Assembly (NCBI GenBank): GCA_000437255.1
Contig: FR899090.1
Span: forward strand, 59,165 to 92,887
Source of the DNA: Ruminococcus sp. CAG:403
Lineage (GTDB): Bacteria; Bacillota; Clostridia; Oscillospirales; Ruminococcaceae
Direction: 5' to 3'
DNA length: 33,723 nucleotides
Shown: positions 21,674 to 29,987 of the stretch, one piece after another
Position numbering within the stretch: the stretch's first letter is position 1
How the letters are laid out: each line of letters opens with the position of its first letter
Translations under genes and position numbers: made by a program
The notes under the pieces: generated by a model
The model's input: only the letters and a program-made list of their open reading frames with translations
Database searches by the model: none
Told to the model about the DNA's origin: nothing

Positions 21674-22300
21674 ATGGCAAAGATTTCAGTTTTTGATATG
21701 GCAGGCCAGCAGGTTTCTGAAATGGAACTTTCAGATGCCGTTTTCGGAATTACACCTAATGAAGCTGTATTGCATGCAATGGTTGTGAATTATCTGGCAA
21801 ACCAGCGCCAGGGCACACAGTCTACTCTGACTCGTACAGAAGTACGCGGTGGCGGTAGAAAGCCTTGGAGACAGAAGGGAACCGGTCACGCAAGACAGGG
21901 TTCTATCCGTGCTCCGCAATGGACACACGGTGGTGTTGCACTTGGCCCGAAGCCGAGAGATTATAGATACACCTTAAATAAGAAGGTTCGGAAACTGGGT
22001 ATGAAGTCTGCTCTGTCCGCTAAGGTACAGGATGGCAATTTGATCGTTCTGGATCGCCTGGCTTGCGACGAGTTCAAGACAAAGACCGTTGTAAATATGC
22101 TGAACGCTTTGAATGCAACTGGTAAAGCACTGCTCGTAACAGCAGAAGCTGACCGCAAGGTAATCAAGAGCGCAGCAAATATTCCGGGTGTCAAGGCTGC
22201 TGCAGTCAACACCTTGAATGTATATGACATTCTGCATTATGACAAGTTTATTGTTTCTAAGGATGCAGTTGCAAAAATTGAGGAGGTGTATGCAAAGTGA
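21674..22300 (+). CDS. rplD: Ribosomal protein L4
   Basis: The 208 aa protein has the extended loop EVRGGGRKPWRQKGTGHARQ that lines the polypeptide exit tunnel and whose changes give macrolide resistance. The N-terminal DMAGQQVSEMELSDAVFG and C-terminal AVNTLNVYDILHYDKFI segments are conserved. L4 is the classic autoregulator of S10 operons in gamma-proteobacteria; no matching leader is recognised here. Its stop overlaps the rplW start by 4 nt. Confidence 0.98.
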   Translation: MAKISVFDMAGQQVSEMELSDAVFGITPNEAVLHAMVVNYLANQRQGTQSTLTRTEVRGGGRKPWRQKGTGHARQGSIRAPQWTHGGVALGPKPRDYRYTLNKKVRKLGMKSALSAKVQDGNLIVLDRLACDEFKTKTVVNMLNALNATGKALLVTAEADRKVIKSAANIPGVKAAAVNTLNVYDILHYDKFIVSKDAVAKIEEVYAK

Positions 22301-22623
22301 AAGCGCCTCAGGATATCATTTTGACTCCGGTTATTACCGAACAGAGTGTTGATAACATGGGAGTTGGCAAGTACACCTTTAAGGTGGCAAAGGATGCAAA
22401 CAAGATCGAAATTGCACAGGCTGCAGAAGCCCTGTTCAATGTAGAGGTTGTAAAGGTGAACACACTGAACTGCACCGGTCACGCAAAGCGTGTTGGCCGT
22501 TATGAAGGCAAGAAGCCGGATTACAAGAAGGCTATCATTACCGTAAATCCAGAGCCGACAAAGCCTGGCAAGGACGGTAAGAAGAGAAAGGGCACCATCG
22601 AATTCTTCGACGGCATGTTCTAA
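22297..22623 (+). CDS. rplW: Ribosomal protein L23
   Basis: The 108 aa protein sits at the exit tunnel rim and is a docking site for trigger factor and SRP. It has DIILTPVITEQSVDNMG and the KVNTLNCTGHAKRVGRYEGKK-type loop. The start is GTG at 22297 overlapping the rplD TGA. It is slightly longer than the usual 95-100 aa, with a Lys/Pro-rich C-terminus. Confidence 0.97.
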   Translation: MKAPQDIILTPVITEQSVDNMGVGKYTFKVAKDANKIEIAQAAEALFNVEVVKVNTLNCTGHAKRVGRYEGKKPDYKKAIITVNPEPTKPGKDGKKRKGTIEFFDGMF

Positions 22624-22624
22624 T

Positions 22625-22661
22625 GATGAAACAGTTGGTTTCATCCAGTATGGGAGTAATG
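22625..22661 (+). promoter_or_regulatory. Hairpins in the rplW-rplB spacer
   Basis: GATGAAAC/GTTTCATC (22625-22632, 22638-22645) is a perfect 8-bp stem with a 5 nt loop, directly after the rplW stop. A second hairpin GGGAG-TAATG-CTCCC lies next to it. No T-run follows, so these are more likely mRNA processing or spacing elements than terminators. Confidence 0.4.
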
Positions 22662-22696
22662 CTCCCGCAAAACCTAGCATTTGAGGAGTGAAATAA

Positions 22697-23530
22697 ATGG
22701 CAATTAAGACCTATAAGCCGACATCACCGTCTCGTCGTCAGATGACGGTTACGGATTATTCCAAGTTGTCGAAGGTTGCGCCGGAAAAGAGCCTGTTGGA
22801 ACCGCTGAAGAAGAATGCGGGCAGAAACAGCTATGGACGGATTACAGTTCGTCATAGAGGCGGCGGCAACAGAAGAAAATATCGTGTTATCGATTTTAAG
22901 AGAAATAAGGACGGCATGAACGCATCCGTTCTGACACTCGAATACGATCCGAACAGAAGCGCATTTATCGCACTGGTTCAGTATGAAGATGGCGAAAAGC
23001 GTTACATTCTGGCTCCTGATGGCCTGAAGGTTGGCGATGTGATTCGCAACGGCGCTGATGCAGATATCAAGCCGGGTAATGCACTGCCGCTGGAAAACAT
23101 TCCGGTTGGTACTTTTATCCACGCAATTGAACTGTATCCGGGCAAGGGCGCACAGCTGGTTCGGAGTGCTGGTAATATGGCACAGCTGATGGGCAAGGAA
23201 GGTGCATTTGCACTGATTCGTCTGCCTTCCGGCGAAATGAGAAAGGTTCCGATCGCTTGCAGAGCTGCAATTGGTCAGGTTTCCAATCTGGATCATGAGA
23301 ATGTAAACTTAGGTAAGGCTGGCCGTGTTCGCAACAAGGGCTGGAGACCGACAGTCAGAGGTTCTGTTATGAACCCGAACGATCACCCACACGGTGGTGG
23401 TGAAGGTAAATCTCCAGTTGGTCGTCCTGGACCGGTTACTCCGTGGGGTAAGCCTGCACTGGGTTATAAGACCAGAAAGAAGCATAAGGCTTCTGATAAG
23501 TATATCGTAAAACGCCGTAACGGTAAGTAA
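22697..23530 (+). CDS. rplB: Ribosomal protein L2
   Basis: The 277 aa protein bridges the subunits and is needed for peptidyl transferase activity. AIKTYKPTSPSRRQMTV, NSYGRITVRHRGGG and HPHGGGEGKSPVGRPGP (with the functionally important His) are conserved, and the C-terminus ends in a basic TRKKHKASDKYIVKRR tail. GAGGAG lies 9 nt before the ATG. Confidence 0.99.
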   Translation: MAIKTYKPTSPSRRQMTVTDYSKLSKVAPEKSLLEPLKKNAGRNSYGRITVRHRGGGNRRKYRVIDFKRNKDGMNASVLTLEYDPNRSAFIALVQYEDGEKRYILAPDGLKVGDVIRNGADADIKPGNALPLENIPVGTFIHAIELYPGKGAQLVRSAGNMAQLMGKEGAFALIRLPSGEMRKVPIACRAAIGQVSNLDHENVNLGKAGRVRNKGWRPTVRGSVMNPNDHPHGGGEGKSPVGRPGPVTPWGKPALGYKTRKKHKASDKYIVKRRNGK

Positions 23531-23551
23531 GGGGAAAGGAGGAACTGATTC

Positions 23552-23833
23552 ATGAGCAGAAGCGTCAAGAAGGGCCCTTATGTACAAGAGGTTCTGTTGA
23601 AAAGAGTTGTGGCAATGAATGAAGCCGGTGAAAAGAAAGTGCTCAAGACCTGGAGCCGTTCGTCCACAATTTTCCCTGATTTTGTAGGACACACATTTGC
23701 GGTTCACGATGGCCGTAAGCATGTTCCGGTTTATGTAACAGAAGACATGGTTGGTCACAAGCTGGGCGAATTTGCGCCGACTAGAACATTTAAAGGCCAT
23801 GCCGGTTCCAAGACATCAAACAACGGTAAGTAA
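23552..23833 (+). CDS. rpsS: Ribosomal protein S19
   Basis: The 93 aa protein lies in the 30S head near the A site. SRSVKKGPYVQEVLLKRV, KTWSRSSTIFPDFVGHT and GHKLGEFAPTRTFKGHAG are diagnostic. AAGGAGG precedes the ATG. rplV follows after 20 nt. Confidence 0.99.
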   Translation: MSRSVKKGPYVQEVLLKRVVAMNEAGEKKVLKTWSRSSTIFPDFVGHTFAVHDGRKHVPVYVTEDMVGHKLGEFAPTRTFKGHAGSKTSNNGK

Positions 23834-23853
23834 TAGCGGAAGGAGGAGTTCAA

Positions 23854-24189
23854 ATGGAAGCAAGAGCATACCTGAGAAATGCTCGCATTGCGCCGAGAAA
23901 AGTTCAGATCGTTCTGGATCTGATCAGAAATAAGCCTGTTGATATTGCACTGGCGACACTGGACCTCACCCCGAAGGCTGCAAGCCCGATGCTGGCAAAG
24001 CTGTTGAAGTCCGCTATTGCAAATGCAGAAAACAATCACAACATGAACAAGGATAATCTTTATGTTGCGGAGTGCTTCGTAACACCTGGTCCGACCATGA
24101 AGCGGATTATGCCTAGAGCGCAGGGCAGAGCATATCGCATTTTGAAGAGAACTTCACATATCACCATTGTTCTGAAAGAAGAAGAATAA
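23854..24189 (+). CDS. rplV: Ribosomal protein L22
   Basis: The 111 aa protein spans the large subunit and contributes the beta-hairpin of the exit tunnel constriction. EARAYLRNARIAPRKVQIVL starts the protein, and the hairpin sequence VTPGPTMKRIMPRAQGRAYR is present. AAGGAGG precedes the ATG. Confidence 0.98.
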   Translation: MEARAYLRNARIAPRKVQIVLDLIRNKPVDIALATLDLTPKAASPMLAKLLKSAIANAENNHNMNKDNLYVAECFVTPGPTMKRIMPRAQGRAYRILKRTSHITIVLKEEE

Positions 24190-24207
24190 TCCCAAGGAGG
24201 TTGAATT

Positions 24208-24996
24208 ATGGGCCAGAAGGTTAATCCGCACGGCTTCCGTGTTGGCGTTATCAAAGATTGGGATTCACGCTGGTTTGCGAATAAGTCCGACTTCGGCGAT
24301 ACGCTGGTAGAAGATTATAACGTTCGTAAGTTCATCAAGAAGAACCTGTACGCTGCAGGTGTTCCAAAGATCGAAATTGAACGGTTCGCTGATAAGGTTC
24401 GAATCCACATTCACTGTGCAAAGCCGGGTGTTGTTATCGGCAGAGGCGGCGCTGAAATCGAAAAGCTCCGTGCACAGCTGGAAAAGATGCTGAAGAAGCA
24501 GGTTTATGTTAATATCGTAGAAGTAAAGCAGCCGGATATGGATGCACAGTTGGTTGCAGAAAAGATTGCACTGGATCTGGAAAACAGAATTTCCTTCCGT
24601 CGTGCTATGAAGCAGTCCATCGGCAGAACCATGCGTCTGGGCGCAAAGGGTATTAAGACAAAGGTTTCCGGCCGTCTGGGCGGTGCAGAAATTGCTCGTT
24701 CTGAAAGCTATAACGAAGGAACCATTCCGCTGCAGACCATTCGTGCAGATATCGACTACGGTTTCGCAGAAGCACATACCACCTACGGCAGAATCGGCGT
24801 AAAGGTTTGGATCTACAAGGGCGAAGTGCTCAAGGGCGATGCTGCAAAGGCTGCACAGCAGAGAGAAAAGGTTGAAAGAAAGTCCCGTGATAATAACCGT
24901 GGCAACGACAGACGCCGTCGGGATAATCGCAATGGTGACAGAAGAAACAACGGAAATTTCCGTCGTGATGCAAGAAAAGAAGGAGGTAACCAATAA
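24208..24996 (+). CDS. rpsC: Ribosomal protein S3 with basic C-terminal extension
   Basis: The 262 aa protein binds mRNA at the entry channel. It has MGQKVNPHGFRVGVI, the KH domain (VVIGRGGAEIEKLRAQLEKM), and the RTMRLGAKGIKTKVSGRLGG and TTYGRIGVKVWIYKGE segments. The usual length is near 215-225 aa; about 40 extra residues rich in Arg, Asn and Gly (RNNGNFRRD and similar) follow the conserved end. It overlaps rplP by one base. Confidence 0.98.
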   Translation: MGQKVNPHGFRVGVIKDWDSRWFANKSDFGDTLVEDYNVRKFIKKNLYAAGVPKIEIERFADKVRIHIHCAKPGVVIGRGGAEIEKLRAQLEKMLKKQVYVNIVEVKQPDMDAQLVAEKIALDLENRISFRRAMKQSIGRTMRLGAKGIKTKVSGRLGGAEIARSESYNEGTIPLQTIRADIDYGFAEAHTTYGRIGVKVWIYKGEVLKGDAAKAAQQREKVERKSRDNNRGNDRRRRDNRNGDRRNNGNFRRDARKEGGNQ

Positions 24997-25421
24997 TGCT
25001 GCTTCCTAAAAGAGTAAAGTATCGTCGTGTTCAGAGAGGTCGTATGACCGGTAAGGCGACAAGAGGTAATTTCGTCAGCAATGGCGAATACGGCATTCAG
25101 GCACTGGAACCGGCTTGGATCACTTCCAACCAGATCGAAGCTGCCCGTATTGCAATGACCCGTTACATCAAGCGTGGCGGTCAGGTTTGGATTAAGATCT
25201 TCCCGGATAAGCCAGTTACAAAGAAGCCGGCCGGCACCAGAATGGGTTCCGGTAAAGGTGCTCCGGAATACTGGGTTGCTGTTGTAAAGCCGGGCAGAGT
25301 AATGTTTGAAATTGCAGGCGTACCGGAAGAAACAGCAAGAGAAGCAATGCGTCTGGCAATGCACAAGCTGCCGATTAAGTGTAAGTTTGTGAAAAAGGCT
25401 GAAGGAGGCGAGCAGGAATGA
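24996..25421 (+). CDS. rplP: Ribosomal protein L16
   Basis: The 141 aa protein helps position the A- and P-site tRNAs. MLLPKRVKYRRVQRGRMTGK and GTRMGSGKGAPEYWVAVVKPG are conserved. The start shares one A with the rpsC stop (TAATG), with AAGGAGG upstream, and the stop overlaps rpmC by 4 nt. Confidence 0.99.
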   Translation: MLLPKRVKYRRVQRGRMTGKATRGNFVSNGEYGIQALEPAWITSNQIEAARIAMTRYIKRGGQVWIKIFPDKPVTKKPAGTRMGSGKGAPEYWVAVVKPGRVMFEIAGVPEETAREAMRLAMHKLPIKCKFVKKAEGGEQE

Positions 25422-25618
25422 AAGCAACGGAACTGAAAAATCTGCCTGTTGATGAACTGAACAGCAAGCTGGATAGTCTGAAGGAAGAGCTCTTCGCACT
25501 GCGCTTTCAGCTTGCAGCAAACCAGCTGGAAAATACAGCTCGCATCAAGGCTGTAAAGAAAGATATTGCTCGTGTTAAGACGGAACTCCGTAAAGCGGAA
25601 CTGTCTGCACAGCAGTAA
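25418..25618 (+). CDS. rpmC: Ribosomal protein L29
   Basis: The 66 aa helical protein lies at the exit tunnel near L23. KATELKNLPVDELNSKL, ALRFQLAANQLENTARIK and KKDIARVKTELR are characteristic. The ATG overlaps the rplP TGA. Confidence 0.97.
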   Translation: MKATELKNLPVDELNSKLDSLKEELFALRFQLAANQLENTARIKAVKKDIARVKTELRKAELSAQQ

Positions 25619-25636
25619 TAAGGGAGGGTTTTACAA

Positions 25637-25894
25637 GTGGCTGAAAGAAATCTGAAGAAGACCAGAGTTGGTAAGGTTGTCAGCGATAAGATGGATAAGA
25701 CTGTCGTTGTAGCAATCATCGACAACGTAAAACATCCGCTTTATAAAAAGATCGTAAAGAGAACCGTTCGCCTGAAGGCACATGATGAAAAGAATGAATG
25801 CAGAGTCGGCGACCGTGTTGAAGTAATGGAAACACGTCCGCTGTCTAAGGATAAGAGATGGCGTGTCACAACGATCATCGAAAGAGCGAAGTAA
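25637..25894 (+). CDS. rpsQ: Ribosomal protein S17
   Basis: The 85 aa OB-fold protein binds 16S rRNA early in assembly. KTRVGKVVSDKMDKTVVVAI and VEVMETRPLSKDKRWRV are conserved. The start is GTG at 25637 after AGGGAGG. Confidence 0.98.
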   Translation: MAERNLKKTRVGKVVSDKMDKTVVVAIIDNVKHPLYKKIVKRTVRLKAHDEKNECRVGDRVEVMETRPLSKDKRWRVTTIIERAK

Positions 25895-25957
25895 ATTTTT
25901 CATTAGAGTAAGCAAGGAATTCTTCTCATTGGAAGAATCCGAAAGGAGGAACTCGCT

Positions 25958-26326
25958 GTGATTCAGATGCAATCTTATATGAAAGTTGCAGATAACACAG
26001 GTGCGAAAGAACTGATGTGCATTCGTGTTCTGGGCGGTACGCGCAGAAGATATGCCAATATCGGTGATGTAGTGGTCGCTTCTGTTAAGAAAGCAACACC
26101 CGGCGGCGTTGTAAAGAAGGGCGATGTTGTAAAGGCTGTTATTGTTCGTTCTGTAAAGGGACTGAGAAGAGAAGACGGCACTTACATTCGTTTCGATGAG
26201 AACGCAGCTGTTATTATTAAGGAAGATAAAAACCCCAAGGGTACCCGTATCTTTGGGCCGGTTGCCAGAGAACTGCGTGACAAGGATTATATGAAGATTC
26301 TGTCCCTGGCACCGGAAGTACTGTAA
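25958..26326 (+). CDS. rplN: Ribosomal protein L14
   Basis: The 122 aa protein forms an intersubunit bridge and is the target of the RsfS silencing factor. MIQMQSYMKVADNTGAKELM and RGTRIFGPVARELR-like KNPKGTRIFGPVAREL are diagnostic. The start is GTG after AAAGGAGG. A small hairpin (ATTCTTC/GAAGAAT) lies in the 63 nt spacer before it. Confidence 0.98.
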   Translation: MIQMQSYMKVADNTGAKELMCIRVLGGTRRRYANIGDVVVASVKKATPGGVVKKGDVVKAVIVRSVKGLRREDGTYIRFDENAAVIIKEDKNPKGTRIFGPVARELRDKDYMKILSLAPEVL

Positions 26327-26344
26327 TCGGAGGTGTCGAGGCAC

Positions 26345-26698
26345 ATGAGTAAAGTTCACGTAAAAACTGGTGACACCGTTGTCCTGCTGACTGGTAAGGA
26401 CGAATACAAATATAAGGATGTTGAAGATAAGTCCAAGGGCAAAAAGACCGGTAAGGTTCTGGAAGTAAGCCCGAAGGAAGGCAAAGTAATCGTAGAAGGC
26501 GTCAACATCATTACAAAGCATGTAAAACCGACCAGAATGGGTCAGGTCGGCGGCATTGTAAAGACCGAAGCCCCGGTTTATGCAAGCAAGGTACAGCTGG
26601 TATGCCCGAAGTGCGGCGCACCGACAAGAGTTGGTCACGTTGTAGAAAATGGCAAGAAGCTGAGAGTTTGCAAGAAGTGCGGCAAATCATTTGAATAA
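26345..26698 (+). CDS. rplX: Ribosomal protein L24, with internal insertion
   Basis: The 117 aa protein initiates 50S assembly. It has a KOW motif (VHVKTGDTVVLLTGKD) and the EGVNIITKHVKPT segment. A CPKCGAPTRVGHV...CKKCGK four-cysteine ribbon, present in many L24 proteins, probably binds zinc. Between the usual GKD and GKV there is an extra stretch of about 12 residues (EYKYKDVEDKSK). I start at the ATG at 26345 with GGAGG about 11 nt before; a GTG at 26333 overlaps that site. Confidence 0.96.
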   Translation: MSKVHVKTGDTVVLLTGKDEYKYKDVEDKSKGKKTGKVLEVSPKEGKVIVEGVNIITKHVKPTRMGQVGGIVKTEAPVYASKVQLVCPKCGAPTRVGHVVENGKKLRVCKKCGKSFE

Positions 26699-26710
26699 AG
26701 GAGAAACGAT

Positions 26711-27250
26711 ATGTCTACTTTGAAAGATTATTACACTAGCACCGTTGCTCCTGCAATGATGACAAAGTTCGGTTACAAGAACGTAATGCAGATTCCGAAG
26801 CTGGATAAGGTAGTCGTAAACGTTGCTGCCGGCGAAGCAAAGGACAATGCAAAGGTAATCGATGCAATCATGACGGATCTGACTGCTATTACTGGTCAGA
26901 AGCCGGTTGTTTGCAGAGCAAAGAAATCCGTTGCAAACTTTAAGCTGCGTGAAGGCATGCCGATTGGCGTAAAAGTTACCCTGCGTGGCGAGAAGATGTA
27001 CGAATTTGTATACAAGCTGTTCAACGTGGGATTCCCTCGTGTTCGTGACTTCAGAGGAATTAACCCGAACTCCTTCGATGGAAAGGGCAACTACTCCACT
27101 GGAATTAAGGAACAGCTGATTTTCCCGGAAATTGAGTACGATAAGATCGATAAGGTTAGAGGTATGGATATCAATTTCATTACCACTGCCCAAACCGATG
27201 AGGAAGCAAAGGAACTGCTGGCACTGCTGGGTGCTCCGTTTGCAAAGTAA
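26711..27250 (+). CDS. rplE: Ribosomal protein L5
   Basis: The 179 aa protein binds 5S rRNA and contacts the P-site tRNA. YYTSTVAPAMMTKFGYKNVM, PVVCRAKKSVANFKLREGMP and FPRVRDFRGINPNSFDGKGN are diagnostic. AAGGAGA precedes the ATG. Length is typical. Confidence 0.98.
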   Translation: MSTLKDYYTSTVAPAMMTKFGYKNVMQIPKLDKVVVNVAAGEAKDNAKVIDAIMTDLTAITGQKPVVCRAKKSVANFKLREGMPIGVKVTLRGEKMYEFVYKLFNVGFPRVRDFRGINPNSFDGKGNYSTGIKEQLIFPEIEYDKIDKVRGMDINFITTAQTDEEAKELLALLGAPFAK

Positions 27251-27268
27251 TCAGGGAGGAACAATCAC

Positions 27269-27454
27269 ATGGCAAAAATGGCAATGAAATTAAAGCAGCA
27301 GAAAACTCCCAAATTCTCCACAAGATCTTACACAAGATGCAAGATCTGCGGCAGACCTCATGCATATCTGAGAAAGTACGGCATCTGCCGTATCTGCTTC
27401 AGAGAACTTGCACATGAGGGCAAGATTCCGGGCGTTAAGAAAGCAAGCTGGTAA
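27269..27454 (+). CDS. rpsZ: Ribosomal protein S14, zinc-binding type
   Basis: The 61 aa form has CKICGRPHAYLRKYGICRIC, four cysteines for zinc, as in S14 type Z (C+). It is shorter than the zinc-free C- type of about 90-100 aa. The conserved C-terminal end (FRELAHEGKIPGVKKASW) is complete. GGAGG precedes the ATG. Confidence 0.98.
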   Translation: MAKMAMKLKQQKTPKFSTRSYTRCKICGRPHAYLRKYGICRICFRELAHEGKIPGVKKASW

Positions 27455-27480
27455 AAAGTTACGAAAAGGAGGTCATTGGC

Positions 27481-27879
27481 ATGCAGATAACTGATACAAT
27501 CGCAGACATTCTGACAAGAATTCGTAATGCGAGTTCCGCAAAGCACGCCACAGTTGACGTTCCTGCTTCCAACGTGAAGAAGGCAATTACCCAGATTCTG
27601 CTGGACGAAGGCTATATCAAGGGCTTTCAGGTAATTGAAGACGGAAAACAGGGCGTCATCCGTATCACATTGAAATATAGCGACAATAAGAGTCCGGTTA
27701 TCACCGGTCTGCGCAGAGTTTCCAAGCCGGGTCTGCGAATCTATTCTAGCTGTGAAGATATGCCGAAGGTAAGAAAGGGATTGGGTATTGCAATCGTTTC
27801 TACTTCTAAGGGTATCATGACAGATAAAAAAGCGCGTGAGCTGAATGTCGGCGGCGAAGTGTTAGCATTTGTTTGGTAA
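27481..27879 (+). CDS. rpsH: Ribosomal protein S8
   Basis: The 132 aa protein binds the central domain of 16S rRNA; in E. coli it represses the spc operon. DTIADILTRIRNASSAKHAT and the STSKGIMTDKKARELNVGGE end are conserved. AAAGGAGG precedes the ATG. It ends 14 nt before rplF. Confidence 0.98.
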   Translation: MQITDTIADILTRIRNASSAKHATVDVPASNVKKAITQILLDEGYIKGFQVIEDGKQGVIRITLKYSDNKSPVITGLRRVSKPGLRIYSSCEDMPKVRKGLGIAIVSTSKGIMTDKKARELNVGGEVLAFVW

Positions 27880-27893
27880 GGAGGACACGTAAT

Positions 27894-28439
27894 ATGTCAA
27901 GAATAGGGAAAAAACCGATTAGTGTCCCTGCCGGTGTAGACGTAAAATGCGAAAACAATTTCGTTACCGTAAAAGGACCTAAGGGTGAAGCTTCCAGACA
28001 GTTCCACACTGATCTGGGCATCGAAGTTGCAGATGGCGTGATCAATGTAACACGTCCGAATGATGACAAGGAATACAGATCTCTCCATGGTCTGACCAGA
28101 TCCTTGATCGCCAACATGGTAGAAGGCGTTACCAATGGATATTCCAAGACCTTGATCATCGAGGGCGTTGGTTACCGTGCTGCAAAGCAGGGCAACAATG
28201 TTGTGATGAACCTGGGCTATTCTCACCAGGTAATCGTGCCGGAAATCGACGGCATTAAGCTGGAAGTACCGCAGCCGAATACAGTTGTTGTAAGCGGTAT
28301 TGACAAGCAGGCTGTTGGTCAGTATGCAGCTGAAATTCGGGAAAAGCGTCCGCCGGAGCCGTATAAGGGCAAGGGCATTCGTTATGTGGACGAACATATC
28401 ATCCGCAAGGAAGGTAAGGCCGGTAAGGGCAAAAAGTAA
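27894..28439 (+). CDS. rplF: Ribosomal protein L6
   Basis: The 181 aa protein lies near the factor-binding site. SRIGKKPISVPAGVDV and the C-terminal RPPEPYKGKGIRYVDE are diagnostic. The ATG at 27894 follows AAGGAGG by 9 nt; the frame is open further upstream into rpsH but without a suitable start. Confidence 0.98.
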   Translation: MSRIGKKPISVPAGVDVKCENNFVTVKGPKGEASRQFHTDLGIEVADGVINVTRPNDDKEYRSLHGLTRSLIANMVEGVTNGYSKTLIIEGVGYRAAKQGNNVVMNLGYSHQVIVPEIDGIKLEVPQPNTVVVSGIDKQAVGQYAAEIREKRPPEPYKGKGIRYVDEHIIRKEGKAGKGKK

Positions 28440-28459
28440 TTGAAAGGAGTTAAATTGCT

Positions 28460-28819
28460 ATGATTAAAAAGTTTGACAGCAATAAAGCCAGAGCAAAAAG
28501 ACACGCAAGAGTTCGTGCGAAGATTTCCGGTACTCCTGACTGTCCCCGCCTGAATGTTTATCGTTCCACAAAGCATATCTATGCACAGATCATTGACGAT
28601 GTAAACGGCGTAACACTGGCTTCTGCATCCAGCATGGATAAGGAATTCGACGGTGTTGGCGGTAATGCAGACGGCGCACGCAAGGTTGGCGCACTGATCG
28701 CAAAGCGTGCTTTGGAAAAGAACATCACAGATGTTGTTTTCGATAGAGGTGGTTATCTGTATCACGGCAGAGTCAAGGAATTGGCTGATGGTGCTCGTGA
28801 AAACGGTCTGAAGTTCTAA
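28460..28819 (+). CDS. rplR: Ribosomal protein L18
   Basis: The 119 aa 5S rRNA-binding protein shows RAKRHARVRAKISGTPDCPR, LNVYRSTKHIYAQIIDD and FDRGGYLYHGRVKELADGAR. GAAAGGAG precedes the ATG. rpsE follows after 15 nt. Confidence 0.98.
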   Translation: MIKKFDSNKARAKRHARVRAKISGTPDCPRLNVYRSTKHIYAQIIDDVNGVTLASASSMDKEFDGVGGNADGARKVGALIAKRALEKNITDVVFDRGGYLYHGRVKELADGARENGLKF

Positions 28820-28834
28820 TAGGGAGGTATTACT

Positions 28835-29335
28835 TTGGCTAAAATTGATGCACAGGGTCTCGAACTGGTAGAAAAGGTCGTTTCCATTAATAGAGTATCC
28901 AAGACTGTAAAGGGCGGCCGGATCATGAAGTTCGCTGCTCTGGTTGTAGTAGGCGACGGAAACGGCATCGTAGGCTTCGGCCTCGGAAAGTCCGGCGAAG
29001 TTCCGGACGCAATCCGGAAGGGAATCGAAGATGCAAAGAAGAATCTCATCAAGATTCCGCTGAAGGGCACAACAATTCCGCACGAAATCGTGGGTCAGTT
29101 TGGCGCAGGCAGCGTTCTGATGAAGCCGGCTGCTCCCGGTACCGGTGTAATCGCTGGTGGTCCGGTTCGTGCCGTGATTGAAGTTGCAGGTATCAAGGAT
29201 ATCAGAACCAAGTCTCTGCGTTCCAACAATCCTTGCAATGTTGTTCGTGCAACCATCAACGGACTGGCATCCTGCACAACAGCTGCTGAAGTAGCTGAAA
29301 AGAGAGGCAAGTCTGTTAAGGAAATTTTAGGATAA
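28835..29335 (+). CDS. rpsE: Ribosomal protein S5
   Basis: The 166 aa protein acts in decoding accuracy. LVEKVVSINRVSKTVKGGRI, VVGDGNGIVGFGLGKSGEVP and GVIAGGPVRAVIEVAGI are diagnostic. The start is TTG at 28835 with GGGAGG upstream; it is one of several non-ATG starts in this operon. Confidence 0.98.
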   Translation: MAKIDAQGLELVEKVVSINRVSKTVKGGRIMKFAALVVVGDGNGIVGFGLGKSGEVPDAIRKGIEDAKKNLIKIPLKGTTIPHEIVGQFGAGSVLMKPAAPGTGVIAGGPVRAVIEVAGIKDIRTKSLRSNNPCNVVRATINGLASCTTAAEVAEKRGKSVKEILG

Positions 29336-29348
29336 GGGAGGGTGCAAA

Positions 29349-29525
29349 ATGGCAAAAGAAATTAAGCTCGTAAAGAGCCTGATCGGCAGAAAGCAGGATC
29401 AAATTGCAACTGCAAATTCTCTGGGCCTGAAAAAAATCGGCGATATGACAGTACAGCCCGATAATGAGGCAACCCTCGGTAAGATTAAGAAAATTTCTCA
29501 CCTCGTTGAGGTTGCAGAAGCGTAA
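29349..29525 (+). CDS. rpmD: Ribosomal protein L30
   Basis: The 58 aa product reads MAKEIKLVKSLIGRKQDQ, then TANSLGLKKIGDMTVQPD and ends ISHLVEVAEA, the standard L30 pattern (single strand-helix domain). The ATG at 29349 follows AGGGAGG. It lies between rpsE and rplO, its usual position. Confidence 0.97.
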   Translation: MAKEIKLVKSLIGRKQDQIATANSLGLKKIGDMTVQPDNEATLGKIKKISHLVEVAEA

Positions 29526-29545
29526 GCAAGGAGGTGCAAGAACAC

Positions 29546-29986
29546 ATGAAACTGCATGAATTATCCCCGGCTGCGGGATCGACAAAAGAAGTAAAGCGGA
29601 TCGGCCGAGGCCATGGTTCCGGTAACGGCAAAACTGCTGGTAAGGGCCATAAGGGTCAAAATGCACGTAGCGGCGGCGGCGTTCGGATCGGCTTTGAAGG
29701 CGGTCAGATGCCTCTGACCAGAAGAATCCCGAAGAGAGGATTCAATAACATTTTTGCAACAGAGTATGCAATTGTAAATGTTTCCGATTTAAATAAGTTC
29801 GCTGAAGATACTGTTGTAGATGAAGAGCTGCTCAAGGCTGCTGGCTTGATTAAGAAATCCTATGCTGGCGTAAAGGTTCTGGGCGATGGTGAACTCACAA
29901 CAAAGCTGACTGTAAAAGCTGCGAAATTTACAAAGAGCGCAGTGGAAAAAATCGAAAAGGCTGGCGGAAAAGCAGAGGTGATGTAA
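29546..29986 (+). CDS. rplO: Ribosomal protein L15
   Basis: The 146 aa late-assembly protein starts KLHELSPAAGSTKEVKRIGR with the glycine-rich GRGHGSGNGKTAGKGHKGQN tail that penetrates 23S rRNA. The ATG at 29546 has AGGAGG 11 nt upstream. secY starts 1 nt after its stop. Confidence 0.98.
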   Translation: MKLHELSPAAGSTKEVKRIGRGHGSGNGKTAGKGHKGQNARSGGGVRIGFEGGQMPLTRRIPKRGFNNIFATEYAIVNVSDLNKFAEDTVVDEELLKAAGLIKKSYAGVKVLGDGELTTKLTVKAAKFTKSAVEKIEKAGGKAEVM

Positions 29987-29987
29987 T

